Origin: Paracoccaceae bacterium | GTDB lineage: Bacteria; Pseudomonadota; Alphaproteobacteria; Rhodobacterales; Rhodobacteraceae | Reading direction: 5' to 3' | Length of the DNA stretch: 64,000 bases | Assembly: GCA_002708925.1 (NCBI GenBank) | Contig: PAPN01000001.1 | Coordinates: 1 to 64,000 of the forward strand | Part shown: positions 17,221 through 25,498 of the stretch, piece by piece | Layout: every line of letters starts with the position of its first letter | Position numbering within the stretch: position 1 is the stretch's first letter | Program-made: the position numbers and the translations under genes | The notes under the pieces: generated by a model | Seen by the model: the letters and a program-made list of their open reading frames with translations, nothing else | What the model was told of the DNA's origin: nothing | Database searches by the model: none

Positions 17221-18867
17221 TTACTCGGCCGCCAGCGCCGGAGCGCCGGTCAGATGCAGTTCTTTCATTACCTTGGCAAAACGCGTCTGCAATGCCTCGG
17301 GGCTGTTGGCTGTGACAGCAACATAGAAATCGGGGCGGATCAGCACGTATTTGGCGTCAATCTCGTCCAGCCATGCCTTGAAGGTGCCTTGGGCATCCAC
17401 CACGTCACACGCACCGCCGGGGGCACAGATCTGCACCGTCATCCCGTCCAGCGCTGCCAGCTGGGCGCGCTGTTCTTCGGTGATGGCCTGCGCCGGATCG
17501 GCCTCATAGCCCAGCAGAACCCAGCCCTGCCCCACGGCCTGATCAAAGCGGTCCCGTTTGCCGTTCGCCTCGACAACGCCCTGCACCGCCAGTTCCCCGG
17601 CATGAGCACTGTCCGCGCACCAGGCCCCCTGCCCCAGCTGACAGATATCCGTGGGCACCGGCGCGTTGTTGCGCTCGGCCAGTTCGGCAATCATGCGCGC
17701 GTCGCGCTCGGCGGCCTCTTGTTCATCCGCGATACAGATGATCTGACCCAGTTCCTGGCTGAAGTTGATGTAATGCTTGGCGTGCTCTTTGCGCTCGGTC
17801 GTGTAGCTGTCCAGAACATCCAGCCCGTATTTGCCCTCAAGCACCCCGTTCAGACGCCAGGCCATGCCCACGGCATCGCGTACCCCGGCGCACATGCCCT
17901 CGCCTGCGAAGGGCGGCATCAGATGGGCCGCATCGCCCCCGATCATGCAGCGCCCCTTGTTCCATTGCTTGGCCCAGCGGGCCTGGAACCGATAGACAGC
18001 ACTGCGTTCAAGCTCGGAGTTCTCGGGCGTGATGCCCCACGGCGCCAGCAGTTCCCATGCTTTTTCGGGCTTTTGCATTTCGTCAATGTTTTCGCCGGGC
18101 AGCAGCATGTATTCCCAACGGCGGCGGGCCGGACCTTTGGGATCGGGCCCCGGACCACCGGGAACGATGGTGGTCGGGCGTTTGGGGTCGCACAGCTGCC
18201 ACTGTGCCGGATCGGGCGCGCTGGCGGCGACATAATCGAAATTCGGGATCATATCGAGGATCAGCCAGTCAAAGAAATAGCCCTTGTCCTCGTTTTCGAT
18301 GCCCAGGCTTTCCCGCACGAAACTGTTTGCCCCATCGGTCCCGGCGCAGAACTTGGCCCGGATCACCTTATGCTCGCCATTCGAGCCGTATTCCTCGGGG
18401 TTTTGTTTCAGCGACAGGGTGACGCCTTCGCTGTCTTGCTCAAGGCCAACACCTTCCCAGCCGCGCAGGATGGTAATATCGGGCAGCGTCGCCGCGATCG
18501 CCAGCAGACGTTTTTCCATCAGAGGCTGATTGAACCAGTAACGCACCCGCCAGCCGCTGGCCGATTGGCTTTGCCAGTCAACGATGCTCAGGTTCTGACC
18601 GTCGCGGTTTTTCCAATAATACAGTTCGTCATGGAAACTGATCGCATCGTCGTTTTCGGAATCGATACCCAGAGTCGCGAAAATCCGCGCGATCTCGTGG
18701 TCATAGGTGACAGCGCGCGGCAGTCCGTAATGCGTTGTCCAACGCTCGATCAAGGTGACCTTCTTGCCGCGCTGCCCCAGCAGGATCGCCAGCAATGTCC
18801 CCACCGGCCCTGCGCCCACAATGGCCACATCGGTGTCAAAACTATCCTTCGCGGATGAAACGCTCAT
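17221..18867 (-). CDS. FAD-dependent aromatic monooxygenase, MhpA/resorcinol-hydroxylase-like
   Basis: 548 residues of the group A flavoprotein hydroxylase family. FAD/NADPH motifs: GAGPVGTLLAILL (GxGxxG) with acidic ER 20 residues later, the DG motif near CAGTDGANSFVRESLG, and GGDAAHLMPPFAGEGMCAGVRD. A thioredoxin-like C-terminal domain follows, as in MhpA. In an operon with hydroxyquinol dioxygenase and maleylacetate reductase it would hydroxylate a resorcinol-type ring to hydroxyquinol (inference). Start at 18867 has AGGAG 7 bases upstream. First gene of the operon. Confidence 0.82.
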   Translation of the reverse strand: MSVSSAKDSFDTDVAIVGAGPVGTLLAILLGQRGKKVTLIERWTTHYGLPRAVTYDHEIARIFATLGIDSENDDAISFHDELYYWKNRDGQNLSIVDWQSQSASGWRVRYWFNQPLMEKRLLAIAATLPDITILRGWEGVGLEQDSEGVTLSLKQNPEEYGSNGEHKVIRAKFCAGTDGANSFVRESLGIENEDKGYFFDWLILDMIPNFDYVAASAPDPAQWQLCDPKRPTTIVPGGPGPDPKGPARRRWEYMLLPGENIDEMQKPEKAWELLAPWGITPENSELERSAVYRFQARWAKQWNKGRCMIGGDAAHLMPPFAGEGMCAGVRDAVGMAWRLNGVLEGKYGLDVLDSYTTERKEHAKHYINFSQELGQIICIADEQEAAERDARMIAELAERNNAPVPTDICQLGQGAWCADSAHAGELAVQGVVEANGKRDRFDQAVGQGWVLLGYEADPAQAITEEQRAQLAALDGMTVQICAPGGACDVVDAQGTFKAWLDEIDAKYVLIRPDFYVAVTANSPEALQTRFAKVMKELHLTGAPALAAE

Positions 18868-18978
18868 TCTTTCTCCTCCTCGCGCCGGTGGCCCCTTCCC
18901 CAAAAGGGGGCGCCAACCTAAGTCCCATTCCCGCCGGTCCGTCCTTCCAGCTGGATTTCCTAAAGGCTGTAGTAAAAA

Positions 18979-19008
18979 TGAATCATCGTCAAGTTTGAAT
19001 AATCGTCA
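18979..19008. promoter_or_regulatory. 13-bp direct repeats in TetR/monooxygenase intergenic region
   Basis: TGAATCATCGTCA (18979-18991) and TGAATAATCGTCA (18996-19008) differ at one base and repeat every 17 bases. They lie 112-141 bases before the monooxygenase start and about 180 before the TetR start, in a 321-base gap with no other gene. Likely regulator-binding sites for the operon promoter; which protein binds is unknown. Confidence 0.45.
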
Positions 19009-19188
19009 TTATTTTCCCCTGCATCCCTGCCCGGATTTCAGGAATTTTTATGTTATATATCAGTAGCTTGATTGGAGTTTATCGCATCCGAATCCTCTCC
19101 TGATCAGAGATACGTCAGTTGCATTGATGTAATTGTGACTGCGCTCAAAAATGAATATGATTCGGGTATGAGCAAAGCACGAGGAATC

Positions 19189-19827
19189 ATGGCACAGAAG
19201 GCCCAACCCACCGAAGGACGCGTCGCCCGCAGGCAACGGCGTAACCGCGCCGCCCTGATCGAGGCCGCACGAGACATCATGTCCGAGAAGGGCGTGGACT
19301 CCACAACCATGCTTGAAATCGCCGAACGTGCCGATGTCGGGGCCGGGACGGTCTACAATTATTTCAAGTCCAAGGACGAGCTGGCCATCGCCGTTCTGGA
19401 GGATCTGATGCACGATCTGGCGCTGCGCATCGAGGAAATCACAAACACATTCGAAGACCCCGCGCAGGTCTATGCCTTCGGCATCCGCACCGTTCTGGAC
19501 ACCGCAACCGAGGATTCCCGGTGGGCCCAGATGCTGCACCGATCAGAGGTGATCGCAGACGCAATGTTTCGCAAAATGGGCCCGTTCGCGATCCGCGATA
19601 TGCGGCTGGCCTCTCAGGCCGGGCGGTTCGAAGTCGCCAATGCCGAGCTGGTCTGGCGCATGACCACGCACGCGCTGATCGGGGCAAGCCTGGGCATCAC
19701 CAACGGCACCATCCCCTCTGGCAGCAAAGAGCAGATCATCGCCCGGCTGCTGTGCATGACGGGAATCGGAACGAATGCCGCCATCGAGCTGGCCGCCAGA
19801 CCCCGCCCCGAACTGCCGCAGACATAG
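19189..19827 (+). CDS. TetR-family regulator of the hydroxyquinol-type operon
   Basis: 212 residues. The N-terminal helix-turn-helix is clear: ALIEAARDIMSEKG, TTMLEIAERADVGAGTVYNYFKSKDEL. The C-terminal ligand domain has no recognised subgroup. ATG at 19189 is preceded by GAGGAATC; an in-frame ATG at 19168 is possible and the open frame reaches 19072. Divergent from the monooxygenase operon, so probably its local regulator with an aromatic or ring-cleavage product as effector (inference). Confidence 0.8.
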   Translation: MAQKAQPTEGRVARRQRRNRAALIEAARDIMSEKGVDSTTMLEIAERADVGAGTVYNYFKSKDELAIAVLEDLMHDLALRIEEITNTFEDPAQVYAFGIRTVLDTATEDSRWAQMLHRSEVIADAMFRKMGPFAIRDMRLASQAGRFEVANAELVWRMTTHALIGASLGITNGTIPSGSKEQIIARLLCMTGIGTNAAIELAARPRPELPQT

Positions 19828-19907
19828 GAATTTGCAATGCGTCCGGGCGAGCCCGCTGGCACATAAGAAAGCCTCGGCATCCTGTGTGCGGCCGCCCTTG
19901 GACGCAT

Positions 19908-19932
19908 GGTCCAGCCCCAAAGGCGCTGGACC
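19908..19932. terminator. Hairpin between convergent TetR and patD
   Basis: GGTCCAGC (19908-19915) and GCTGGACC (19925-19932) form a perfect 8-bp stem with a 9-base loop, in the 135-base gap between convergent genes. No T-run, so a two-way terminator is only a possibility. Confidence 0.35.
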
Positions 19933-19962
19933 CACAGTGTTTAACGGACCTGTGTCAGCCCC

Positions 19963-21387
19963 TTAATGCGCGATCATCACATGGCGCACCGTCGAGTAAT
20001 CCTCCAGCGCATAGGACGACATGTCCTTACCATAGCCCGATTGCTTCATGCCCCCATGCGGCATCTCATTGGCCAGCATGAAATGCGTGTTCACCCAGGT
20101 GCAGCCGTATTGCAGCTTTGAGGCCACCTGCATCCCTTTCGAAACGTCCTTCGTCCAAACCGACGAGGCCAGGCCATAATCGCTGTCATTGGCCCATGTG
20201 ATGGCCTCGTCCGCATCGTCGAAACGGGTCACGGACACCACGGGGCCAAAAACCTCGCGCCGGACGATCTCGTCGGTCTGAAGCGCGCCCGCAACCACCG
20301 TCGGTTTGTAGTAATACCCCGGACTGTCGGGAATTTCGCCGCCCGTTGTGATCTCGATATGGTTGGCCTCGCGCGCGCGGGCCACAAAGCTGGCCACCCG
20401 GTCACGCTGACGCAGTGAAATCAGCGGGCCGATTTCATTGAGGCTATCGTCCTACTGACCATAGGGAATATCCGATACGGTGGCCGTCAGATCGGCGACG
20501 AATTTGTCATAGATTTCGCCCTGCACATAGACACGGCACGCCGCAGTGCAATCCTGCCCCGCATTGTAGAAACTGAACGCGCGCAGCCCCTCGACCGTGG
20601 CCTCCAGATCGGCATCGTTGAACACGATGACCGGGGCCTTGCCCCCCAGTTCAAGATGCGTGCGTTTGATCGTCTTATTCGCGGCCTCTAGGATTTTACG
20701 CCCGGTCGCGATATCGCCAGTAAGCGAAATCATCGCCACTTTCGGATGGTTGATCAGCGCAGAGCCAACGGTTTCGCCCCGTCCGAGGATAATGTTCACC
20801 ACGCCTTCGGGCAGCACATCGGCAAAGATTTTCGCCATGGCCAGCGCCGTCAGCGGGGTTTGCTCGGACGGTTTGAACACCACCGTATTGCCCGCACCAA
20901 TCGCCGGCGCAATTTTCCACGCCATCATCATCAGCGGATAATTCCACGGCGCGATAGAGGCAACGATACCGATGGGATCGCGCCGGATCATCGAGGTGTG
21001 CCCTTCCAGGTATTCCCCGGCCACCGGCCCGGTCATGCAGCGCACGGCACCGGCAAAAAACCGAAAGCAATCGACAATCGCCGGCAGCTCATCCCCCAGC
21101 GCCAAGGGGCCGGGTTTCCCGCAATTCAGCGATTCCAGCCCGGCAAGAGTATCCGCCTCTGCCTCGATCCGGTCCGCGATCTTCAACAGATAGGCCGAAC
21201 GGTCGGCAGGCGTGGTACGCGACCAGCGCTCAAAGGCTTTCTCTGCCGCAGAAACGGCCTCTTCAACCTGTGTCAGCGAGGCTTCGGGCAAGGTGGTGAT
21301 GATCTCGCCCGTGCGCGGATTGAGGATATTCTCCTCTGTCTCGGTGCCGGAAACGAGCTTTGCGCCAATCAGCATTTGCGTGTCCAT
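19963..21387 (-). pseudogene. patD: 4-aminobutyraldehyde dehydrogenase patD-like, interrupted by one in-frame amber codon
   Basis: Read through, the frame gives 474 codons, the normal length of PatD. Catalytic Cys is in NAGQDCTAACRV and the Glu in [20 protein letters not shown] and [12 protein letters not shown] complete the family signature. Codon TAG at 20452-20454 follows IPYGQ and is directly followed in the same frame by [10 protein letters not shown], so a single base change (CAG to TAG is simplest) cuts it at residue 311, after the active-site Cys but losing the oligomerisation and part of the catalytic domain. Last gene of the ydcSTUV-like operon. Start at 21387 has GGGAGAC. A sequencing error or read-through are alternatives. 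Confidence 0.85.
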
Positions 21388-21416
21388 GGGTGTCTCCCTG
21401 TTCATTATTCGGGTCT

Positions 21417-22226
21417 TTATTTTTCAGAACCGGCGGTGTGTTCGCCGTCTTTTGTCAGGTAATAAGCCGCCAGGATCGGAAGGATCGTCACGATCACGAC
21501 AGCCATGGCAACCACATTGGTCACGGGGCGCTGACGCGGGCGAACAAGCTCTTCGAGCATCCAGATCGGCAGGGTGGTCTGATTGCCCGCAGTGAAGGTG
21601 GTGACGATGACCTCATCGAAACTGAGGGCAAAGGCCAGCATTCCCCCCGCCAGCAAAGCGGTTGCGATATTGGGCAGAATCACCAGCCGGAACGTCTGAA
21701 GCCCATCTGCACCCAGATCCATCGCCGCGTCGATCAGCGCCCCCGAGGTCCGCCGGAACCGGGCCACCGCATTGTTGTAGACGATCACGATACAGAAGGT
21801 CGCGTGCCCCAAAACGATGGTCCAGGTGCTGAATGGAATCTCCAGAAGAGAAAACGCAGACCGCAGCGAAATCCCGGTGATAATCCCCGGCAAGGCAATG
21901 GGCAGGATCACCAGCAGCGAAATGGTTTCACGCCCAAAGAACCTGGACCGGGCCACCGCAGCGGCTGTCAGCGTTCCCAGGATCAGCGCCAGAACGGTGG
22001 AAATCGCGGCGACTTTGACGGACAGCGCCATGGCCTCCCAGACATCGCTGCGGCCCAATGTGACGCCGATCCATTTCGTCGTGAAACCGGGCGGCGGCCA
22101 TTGAAAGCTCTTTTCCTCGGTCGAAAACGCATAGAGAAAAATCAGCGCGATAGGAGCCAGAAGGAAAAACAGACCTCCGAAAGCAGCCAGTTTCAGGCCC
22201 AAAGGTGACCGGGTATCAGAGTGCAT
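21417..22226 (-). CDS. ydcV: Polyamine-type ABC importer inner-membrane permease (YdcV/PotC)
   Basis: 269 residues, about six membrane spans; the EAA-type coupling loop is DAAMDLGADGLQTFRLVILPNI. The first span (FGGLFFLLAPIALIFLYAFS) and the DEVIVTTF segment are typical of PotC/YdcV. It overlaps ydcU by 11 bases and is 29 bases before the patD-like gene. Import of putrescine or a related amine would feed the dehydrogenase (family knowledge plus context). Confidence 0.85.
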   Translation of the reverse strand: MHSDTRSPLGLKLAAFGGLFFLLAPIALIFLYAFSTEEKSFQWPPPGFTTKWIGVTLGRSDVWEAMALSVKVAAISTVLALILGTLTAAAVARSRFFGRETISLLVILPIALPGIITGISLRSAFSLLEIPFSTWTIVLGHATFCIVIVYNNAVARFRRTSGALIDAAMDLGADGLQTFRLVILPNIATALLAGGMLAFALSFDEVIVTTFTAGNQTTLPIWMLEELVRPRQRPVTNVVAMAVVIVTILPILAAYYLTKDGEHTAGSEK

Positions 22227-23169
22227 CGAAAGCCCCCATTTTGCGCGCGCCCCAAAGGTAAACCCCCATGATCACGATCGGCACCACGGTAAAGGCCGCA
22301 GCCAGCGGGATATTCCCGGCGGTGCCCTGCTGGGTATAGACCGCCTGACCGATGAAAAGGCGCGAATTGCCAACGATCTGCGGCACGATGTAATCGCCCA
22401 GCGTCAGGGAAAAGGTGAAGATCGACCCGGCCACAACACCCGGAAGCGCCAGCGGAAACAGCACCATGCGAAAGCTCTGCTTTGGTGTGGCCCCCAGATC
22501 GGCGGCGGCCTCGGTCAGGTCTTTGGAAACCCGCTCCAGCGCGGCCTGTACCGGGATGATCATGTAGGGCAGCCAGATATAGAGAAACACCAGAAAGGTG
22601 CCGGTATAGCTGACCGACAGGGAATTGCCGCCAATCACCGGGATCGACAGAATGCCATCCAGAAGCCAGGTCAGGTGCAGCTTGGCAAAGACCCAGTTCA
22701 GAATGCCCTCTTTTGCCAGCACCAGTTTCCAGGCGTAGACCTTGACCAGATAGCTTGACCACAGCGGCAGCATCACCCCGATGTAGAACAGCGCCTTCCA
22801 TTTTCCCGTGGCATACCGCGCCGCAAAATAAGCGATGGGAAAGGCGATAATGGCGGCCGCCACGGTAACCGCAGCAGCCATGGCAACGGTGCGGACGATG
22901 ATGTCCAGATTATAGGGCCTAAGCAGTTCGCCATAGGTTTTGAACGTGAACTCATGCACGATAATGCCTGAGAACTCGTCGATCGAGAAAAAGCTCTGGA
23001 TCAGCAGCGCGATCAGCGCGCCGATATAGACGATCCCCAGCCACAGCGTGATCGGCAGCACCAACAGGAAAACGAACATACGCGGATGACGGATGATCCA
23101 GTCCACCATGCGCGCCAGAGGGCCGGAACGCGGGGCGAAAATCGCAGCATTTGAGGTAAGATCGCTCAT
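22216..23169 (-). CDS. ydcU: Polyamine-type ABC importer inner-membrane permease (YdcU/PotB)
   Basis: 317 residues with a cytoplasmic N-terminal extension before the first span (VFLLVLPITLWLGIVYIGAL). The EAA loop is EAAADLGATPKQSFRMVLFPLA. Start at 23169 overlaps the ydcT stop by 4 bases. The open frame to 23208 lies inside ydcT and has no site. Confidence 0.85.
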   Translation of the reverse strand: MSDLTSNAAIFAPRSGPLARMVDWIIRHPRMFVFLLVLPITLWLGIVYIGALIALLIQSFFSIDEFSGIIVHEFTFKTYGELLRPYNLDIIVRTVAMAAAVTVAAAIIAFPIAYFAARYATGKWKALFYIGVMLPLWSSYLVKVYAWKLVLAKEGILNWVFAKLHLTWLLDGILSIPVIGGNSLSVSYTGTFLVFLYIWLPYMIIPVQAALERVSKDLTEAAADLGATPKQSFRMVLFPLALPGVVAGSIFTFSLTLGDYIVPQIVGNSRLFIGQAVYTQQGTAGNIPLAAAFTVVPIVIMGVYLWGARKMGAFDAL

Positions 23170-24149
23170 GCGCCCCGCCCCATGATATGCACCCGCGTCG
23201 GATCCCACGAGATTTTTGCCACTTCGCCCACATCCGGCGCCGCCTCATGGGCAGAGACCAGAGCAGTGATGCTCTGCCCGCCCAGATCAAGCGAAAGCTT
23301 GGTAACGCGCCCGTGGAAATAGCGGCCGGTTACCGTGGCCTCGCGCCCGGCCGGGTCCAGCACCACATCTTCGGGACGCAGGGAAATCCACTGCCCCGCC
23401 GCGCCCGCTCCGACCAGATCGGCCGGCAACACATTGGACGAGCCGACAAAATCCGCCACAAAACGCGTGTCGGGACGGCGGTAGATGTCCTCGGCCGTGC
23501 CGACCTGTTGAATTTTACCGTCAGCAAAGACCGCCACACGATCAGCCATCGACAGGGCCTCGTCCTGATCATGGGTCACAAAAACAAAGGTCAGGCCAAG
23601 CGCGCGCTGCAATTTACGCAGCTCTTCCTGCATTTGTTCGCGCAGTTTCAGATCCAGCGCCCCCAGGGGTTCATCCAGCAGCACCACCCGCGGCTTATTC
23701 ACCAAAGCACGGGCCAGAGCCACCCGCTGACGCTGCCCGCCCGACAGCTCTCCGGCGCGGCGGTTGCCATACCCGCTAAGTTCGACAAGCTCCAATGCCT
23801 CTTCGGCGGCGCGGTGGCGTTCGGCCCGGCTGATGCCCTTGACCCTCAGCCCAAAGGCCACGTTGTCCCGCACGTTCATGTGCGGGAACAGCGCATAGTT
23901 CTGAAACACGGTGTTTACGTTGCGCAGATAGGGCGGCACGCCCTCGGCGCGTTCGCCAAAAATCTCGATATGTCCTGCGGTCGGTTGCTCGAACCCGGCG
24001 ATCAGGCGCAGACAGGTGGTTTTGCCGGAACCGGACGGCCCAAGCATGGCAAAGAATTCGCCGTCCTGGATCGACAGATCGACCTCGTCCACGGCTTTTA
24101 CGGTTCCGAAATGGCGCGACACGCCCCGGAAGGTTACGGCATCAGTCAT
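23166..24149 (-). CDS. ydcT: Polyamine-type ABC importer ATPase (YdcT/PotA)
   Basis: 327 residues. Walker A GPSGSGKTT, signature LSGGQRQRVALARAL, Walker B RVVLLDEPLGALD, H-loop FVTHDQDEA, then a C-terminal TOBE regulatory domain (SLRPEDVVL; VTGRYFHGRVTKL). It is separated from the binding-protein gene by a 64-base gap that carries a strong stem-loop, so it may be expressed below the level of that gene. Confidence 0.9.
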   Translation of the reverse strand: MTDAVTFRGVSRHFGTVKAVDEVDLSIQDGEFFAMLGPSGSGKTTCLRLIAGFEQPTAGHIEIFGERAEGVPPYLRNVNTVFQNYALFPHMNVRDNVAFGLRVKGISRAERHRAAEEALELVELSGYGNRRAGELSGGQRQRVALARALVNKPRVVLLDEPLGALDLKLREQMQEELRKLQRALGLTFVFVTHDQDEALSMADRVAVFADGKIQQVGTAEDIYRRPDTRFVADFVGSSNVLPADLVGAGAAGQWISLRPEDVVLDPAGREATVTGRYFHGRVTKLSLDLGGQSITALVSAHEAAPDVGEVAKISWDPTRVHIMGRGA

Positions 24150-24167
24150 TTTTGGTCTTTCAAAGAG

Positions 24168-24201
24168 AGCCCGGACCCAGGAAGAGGCAAGGGTCCGGGC
24201 T
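24168..24201 (-). terminator. Stem-loop between ydcS-like and ydcT-like genes
   Basis: AGCCCGGACCC (24168-24178) pairs perfectly with GGGTCCGGGCT (24191-24201); 11-bp stem, 12-base loop, no following T-run on the transcribed strand beyond a short one. This placement, right after the binding-protein gene of an ABC operon, usually protects the upstream mRNA or attenuates read-through into the ATPase gene. Confidence 0.6.
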
Positions 24202-24213
24202 GATTGGGTGAAA

Positions 24214-25377
24214 TCAGCGGCCGCCGATCACACCGATATAGTCGGACACCCAGCGGTAATAGGGCACGCAGGTGCCCTGGCTTTCACAGCGCGACACCGG
24301 AGTCTGCCAGAACTTGATCTTGTCGAAATCGTCCAGACCATTGGCCGAGCAGCCCTCGGCGGTCTGCATCCCCGATCCGTCCGAACAGGCAGAGGGCACG
24401 GACGGCACGGCACCAAACCACACTGACAGATCGGATTGCAGGTTAGAATTCAGCGAGTGTTCCATGAACATATAGGCGCAGTTCGGGTGCTCTGCCTCGG
24501 AATGCAGCATAAGCGTATCGGCCCAGCCGGTTGCGCCCTCTTCGGGGATCACAGAGGACACCGGCACACCGTCGGCCTTCAGCAGGTTGACCATGAACGG
24601 CCAGGAAGACGAGGCGACCATGCCCTCGTTCTTGAAGTCGTCAATCTGGATGAAGGCATCGTGCCAGTAACGCGACACCAGCGTGCGCTGGGTCCGCAGC
24701 AGATCAAGCGCAGCGGCGTATTGGTCCTCGTTCAGCTCATAGGGGCTGGTGATGCCCAGCTCTGGCTGATGCGCCATCAGATACATCGCGGCATCGGCCA
24801 CATAGATCGGCCCGTCATAGGCCTGCACCCGGCCCTTGTTGCTTTCGCCATCGGGAAGGGTGACTTCCTCGAAGACCACGTTCCAGCTGGTCGGGGCCTC
24901 ATCGAACACCTCGGTGTTGTACATCAGCACGTTCGGCCCCCACATGAACGGCGTGCCGTAATGCGTGCCCTTGACCGTGTGCCAGGGGGCCTCTTTCAGG
25001 CGGTCATCGACCCGCGCCCAACTGGGGATCAGATCGGTGTTGACCGGCTGCACACGTCCGCCCGCGATCAGCCGCAGCGACGCATCGCCAGAGGCCGTCA
25101 CAAGATCGAACCCGCCTTCGTTCATCAGCGCGACCATCTCATCAGAGGTGTTGGCGGTCTTGATCTCGATCTTACAGCTGGTGGCCTCTTCGAACTTGCT
25201 TACCCAGTCAAAGGCCGGATCGGTTTCGCCGCGCTCGATATAGCCCGGCCAGGCAACGATAGAAACGGTGCCTTCGCCCGCGCCCAGTTCGGTCATCATA
25301 TCGGCGGCGTGCAGCGGAACGGTGGTGGCAGCGGTGAGCGCAAGGCCCGACACGCATACCTTGAAAATCTGTTTCAT
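24214..25377 (-). CDS. ydcS: Periplasmic polyamine-type binding protein (YdcS/PotD)
   Basis: 387 residues with a Sec signal peptide (MKQIFKVCVSGLALTAATT, cleavage probably after LHA near residue 24). SIVAWPGYIERG and FDLVTASGDASLRLIAGG match YdcS-type type II binding proteins. First gene of ydcSTUV-patD order as in E. coli. Four cysteines lie in the last 70 residues (PSACSDG, EGCSANG, SRCESQGTC), suggesting disulfide bonds. The gap upstream has a LysR-type site. Confidence 0.85.
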   Translation of the reverse strand: MKQIFKVCVSGLALTAATTVPLHAADMMTELGAGEGTVSIVAWPGYIERGETDPAFDWVSKFEEATSCKIEIKTANTSDEMVALMNEGGFDLVTASGDASLRLIAGGRVQPVNTDLIPSWARVDDRLKEAPWHTVKGTHYGTPFMWGPNVLMYNTEVFDEAPTSWNVVFEEVTLPDGESNKGRVQAYDGPIYVADAAMYLMAHQPELGITSPYELNEDQYAAALDLLRTQRTLVSRYWHDAFIQIDDFKNEGMVASSSWPFMVNLLKADGVPVSSVIPEEGATGWADTLMLHSEAEHPNCAYMFMEHSLNSNLQSDLSVWFGAVPSVPSACSDGSGMQTAEGCSANGLDDFDKIKFWQTPVSRCESQGTCVPYYRWVSDYIGVIGGR

Positions 25378-25471
25378 AATGGCTTTCCCTGTTGCGACGG
25401 GAGTTCAAACTCCCTTGCGCTCAAGCCTGTAAAACTCTGCCCGGTTTCACAAATTCAATTCTCTGGTTTTG

Positions 25472-25492
25472 GGTATCGGAAAAATTGATACC
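25472..25492. promoter_or_regulatory. LysR-type palindrome upstream of ydcS-like gene
   Basis: GGTATC (25472-25477) and GATACC (25487-25492) flank a 9-base centre. The core ATC-N9-GAT fits the T-N11-A LysR consensus. It lies 95-115 bases before the binding-protein start and directly after the LysR gene stop, so it is probably the activator site of this operon. Confidence 0.55.
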
Positions 25493-25498
25493 AAGAAA

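Noticed and set aside
17254-18858. 534-codon open frame on the plus strand
   Set aside because: Antisense to the FAD monooxygenase with clear GxGxxG and GDAAH motifs.
19963-20397. A separate short aldehyde dehydrogenase gene
   Set aside because: Only the tail of PatD; joined in frame to the 20452-21387 part by one amber codon, and starting at a GTG inside the domain.
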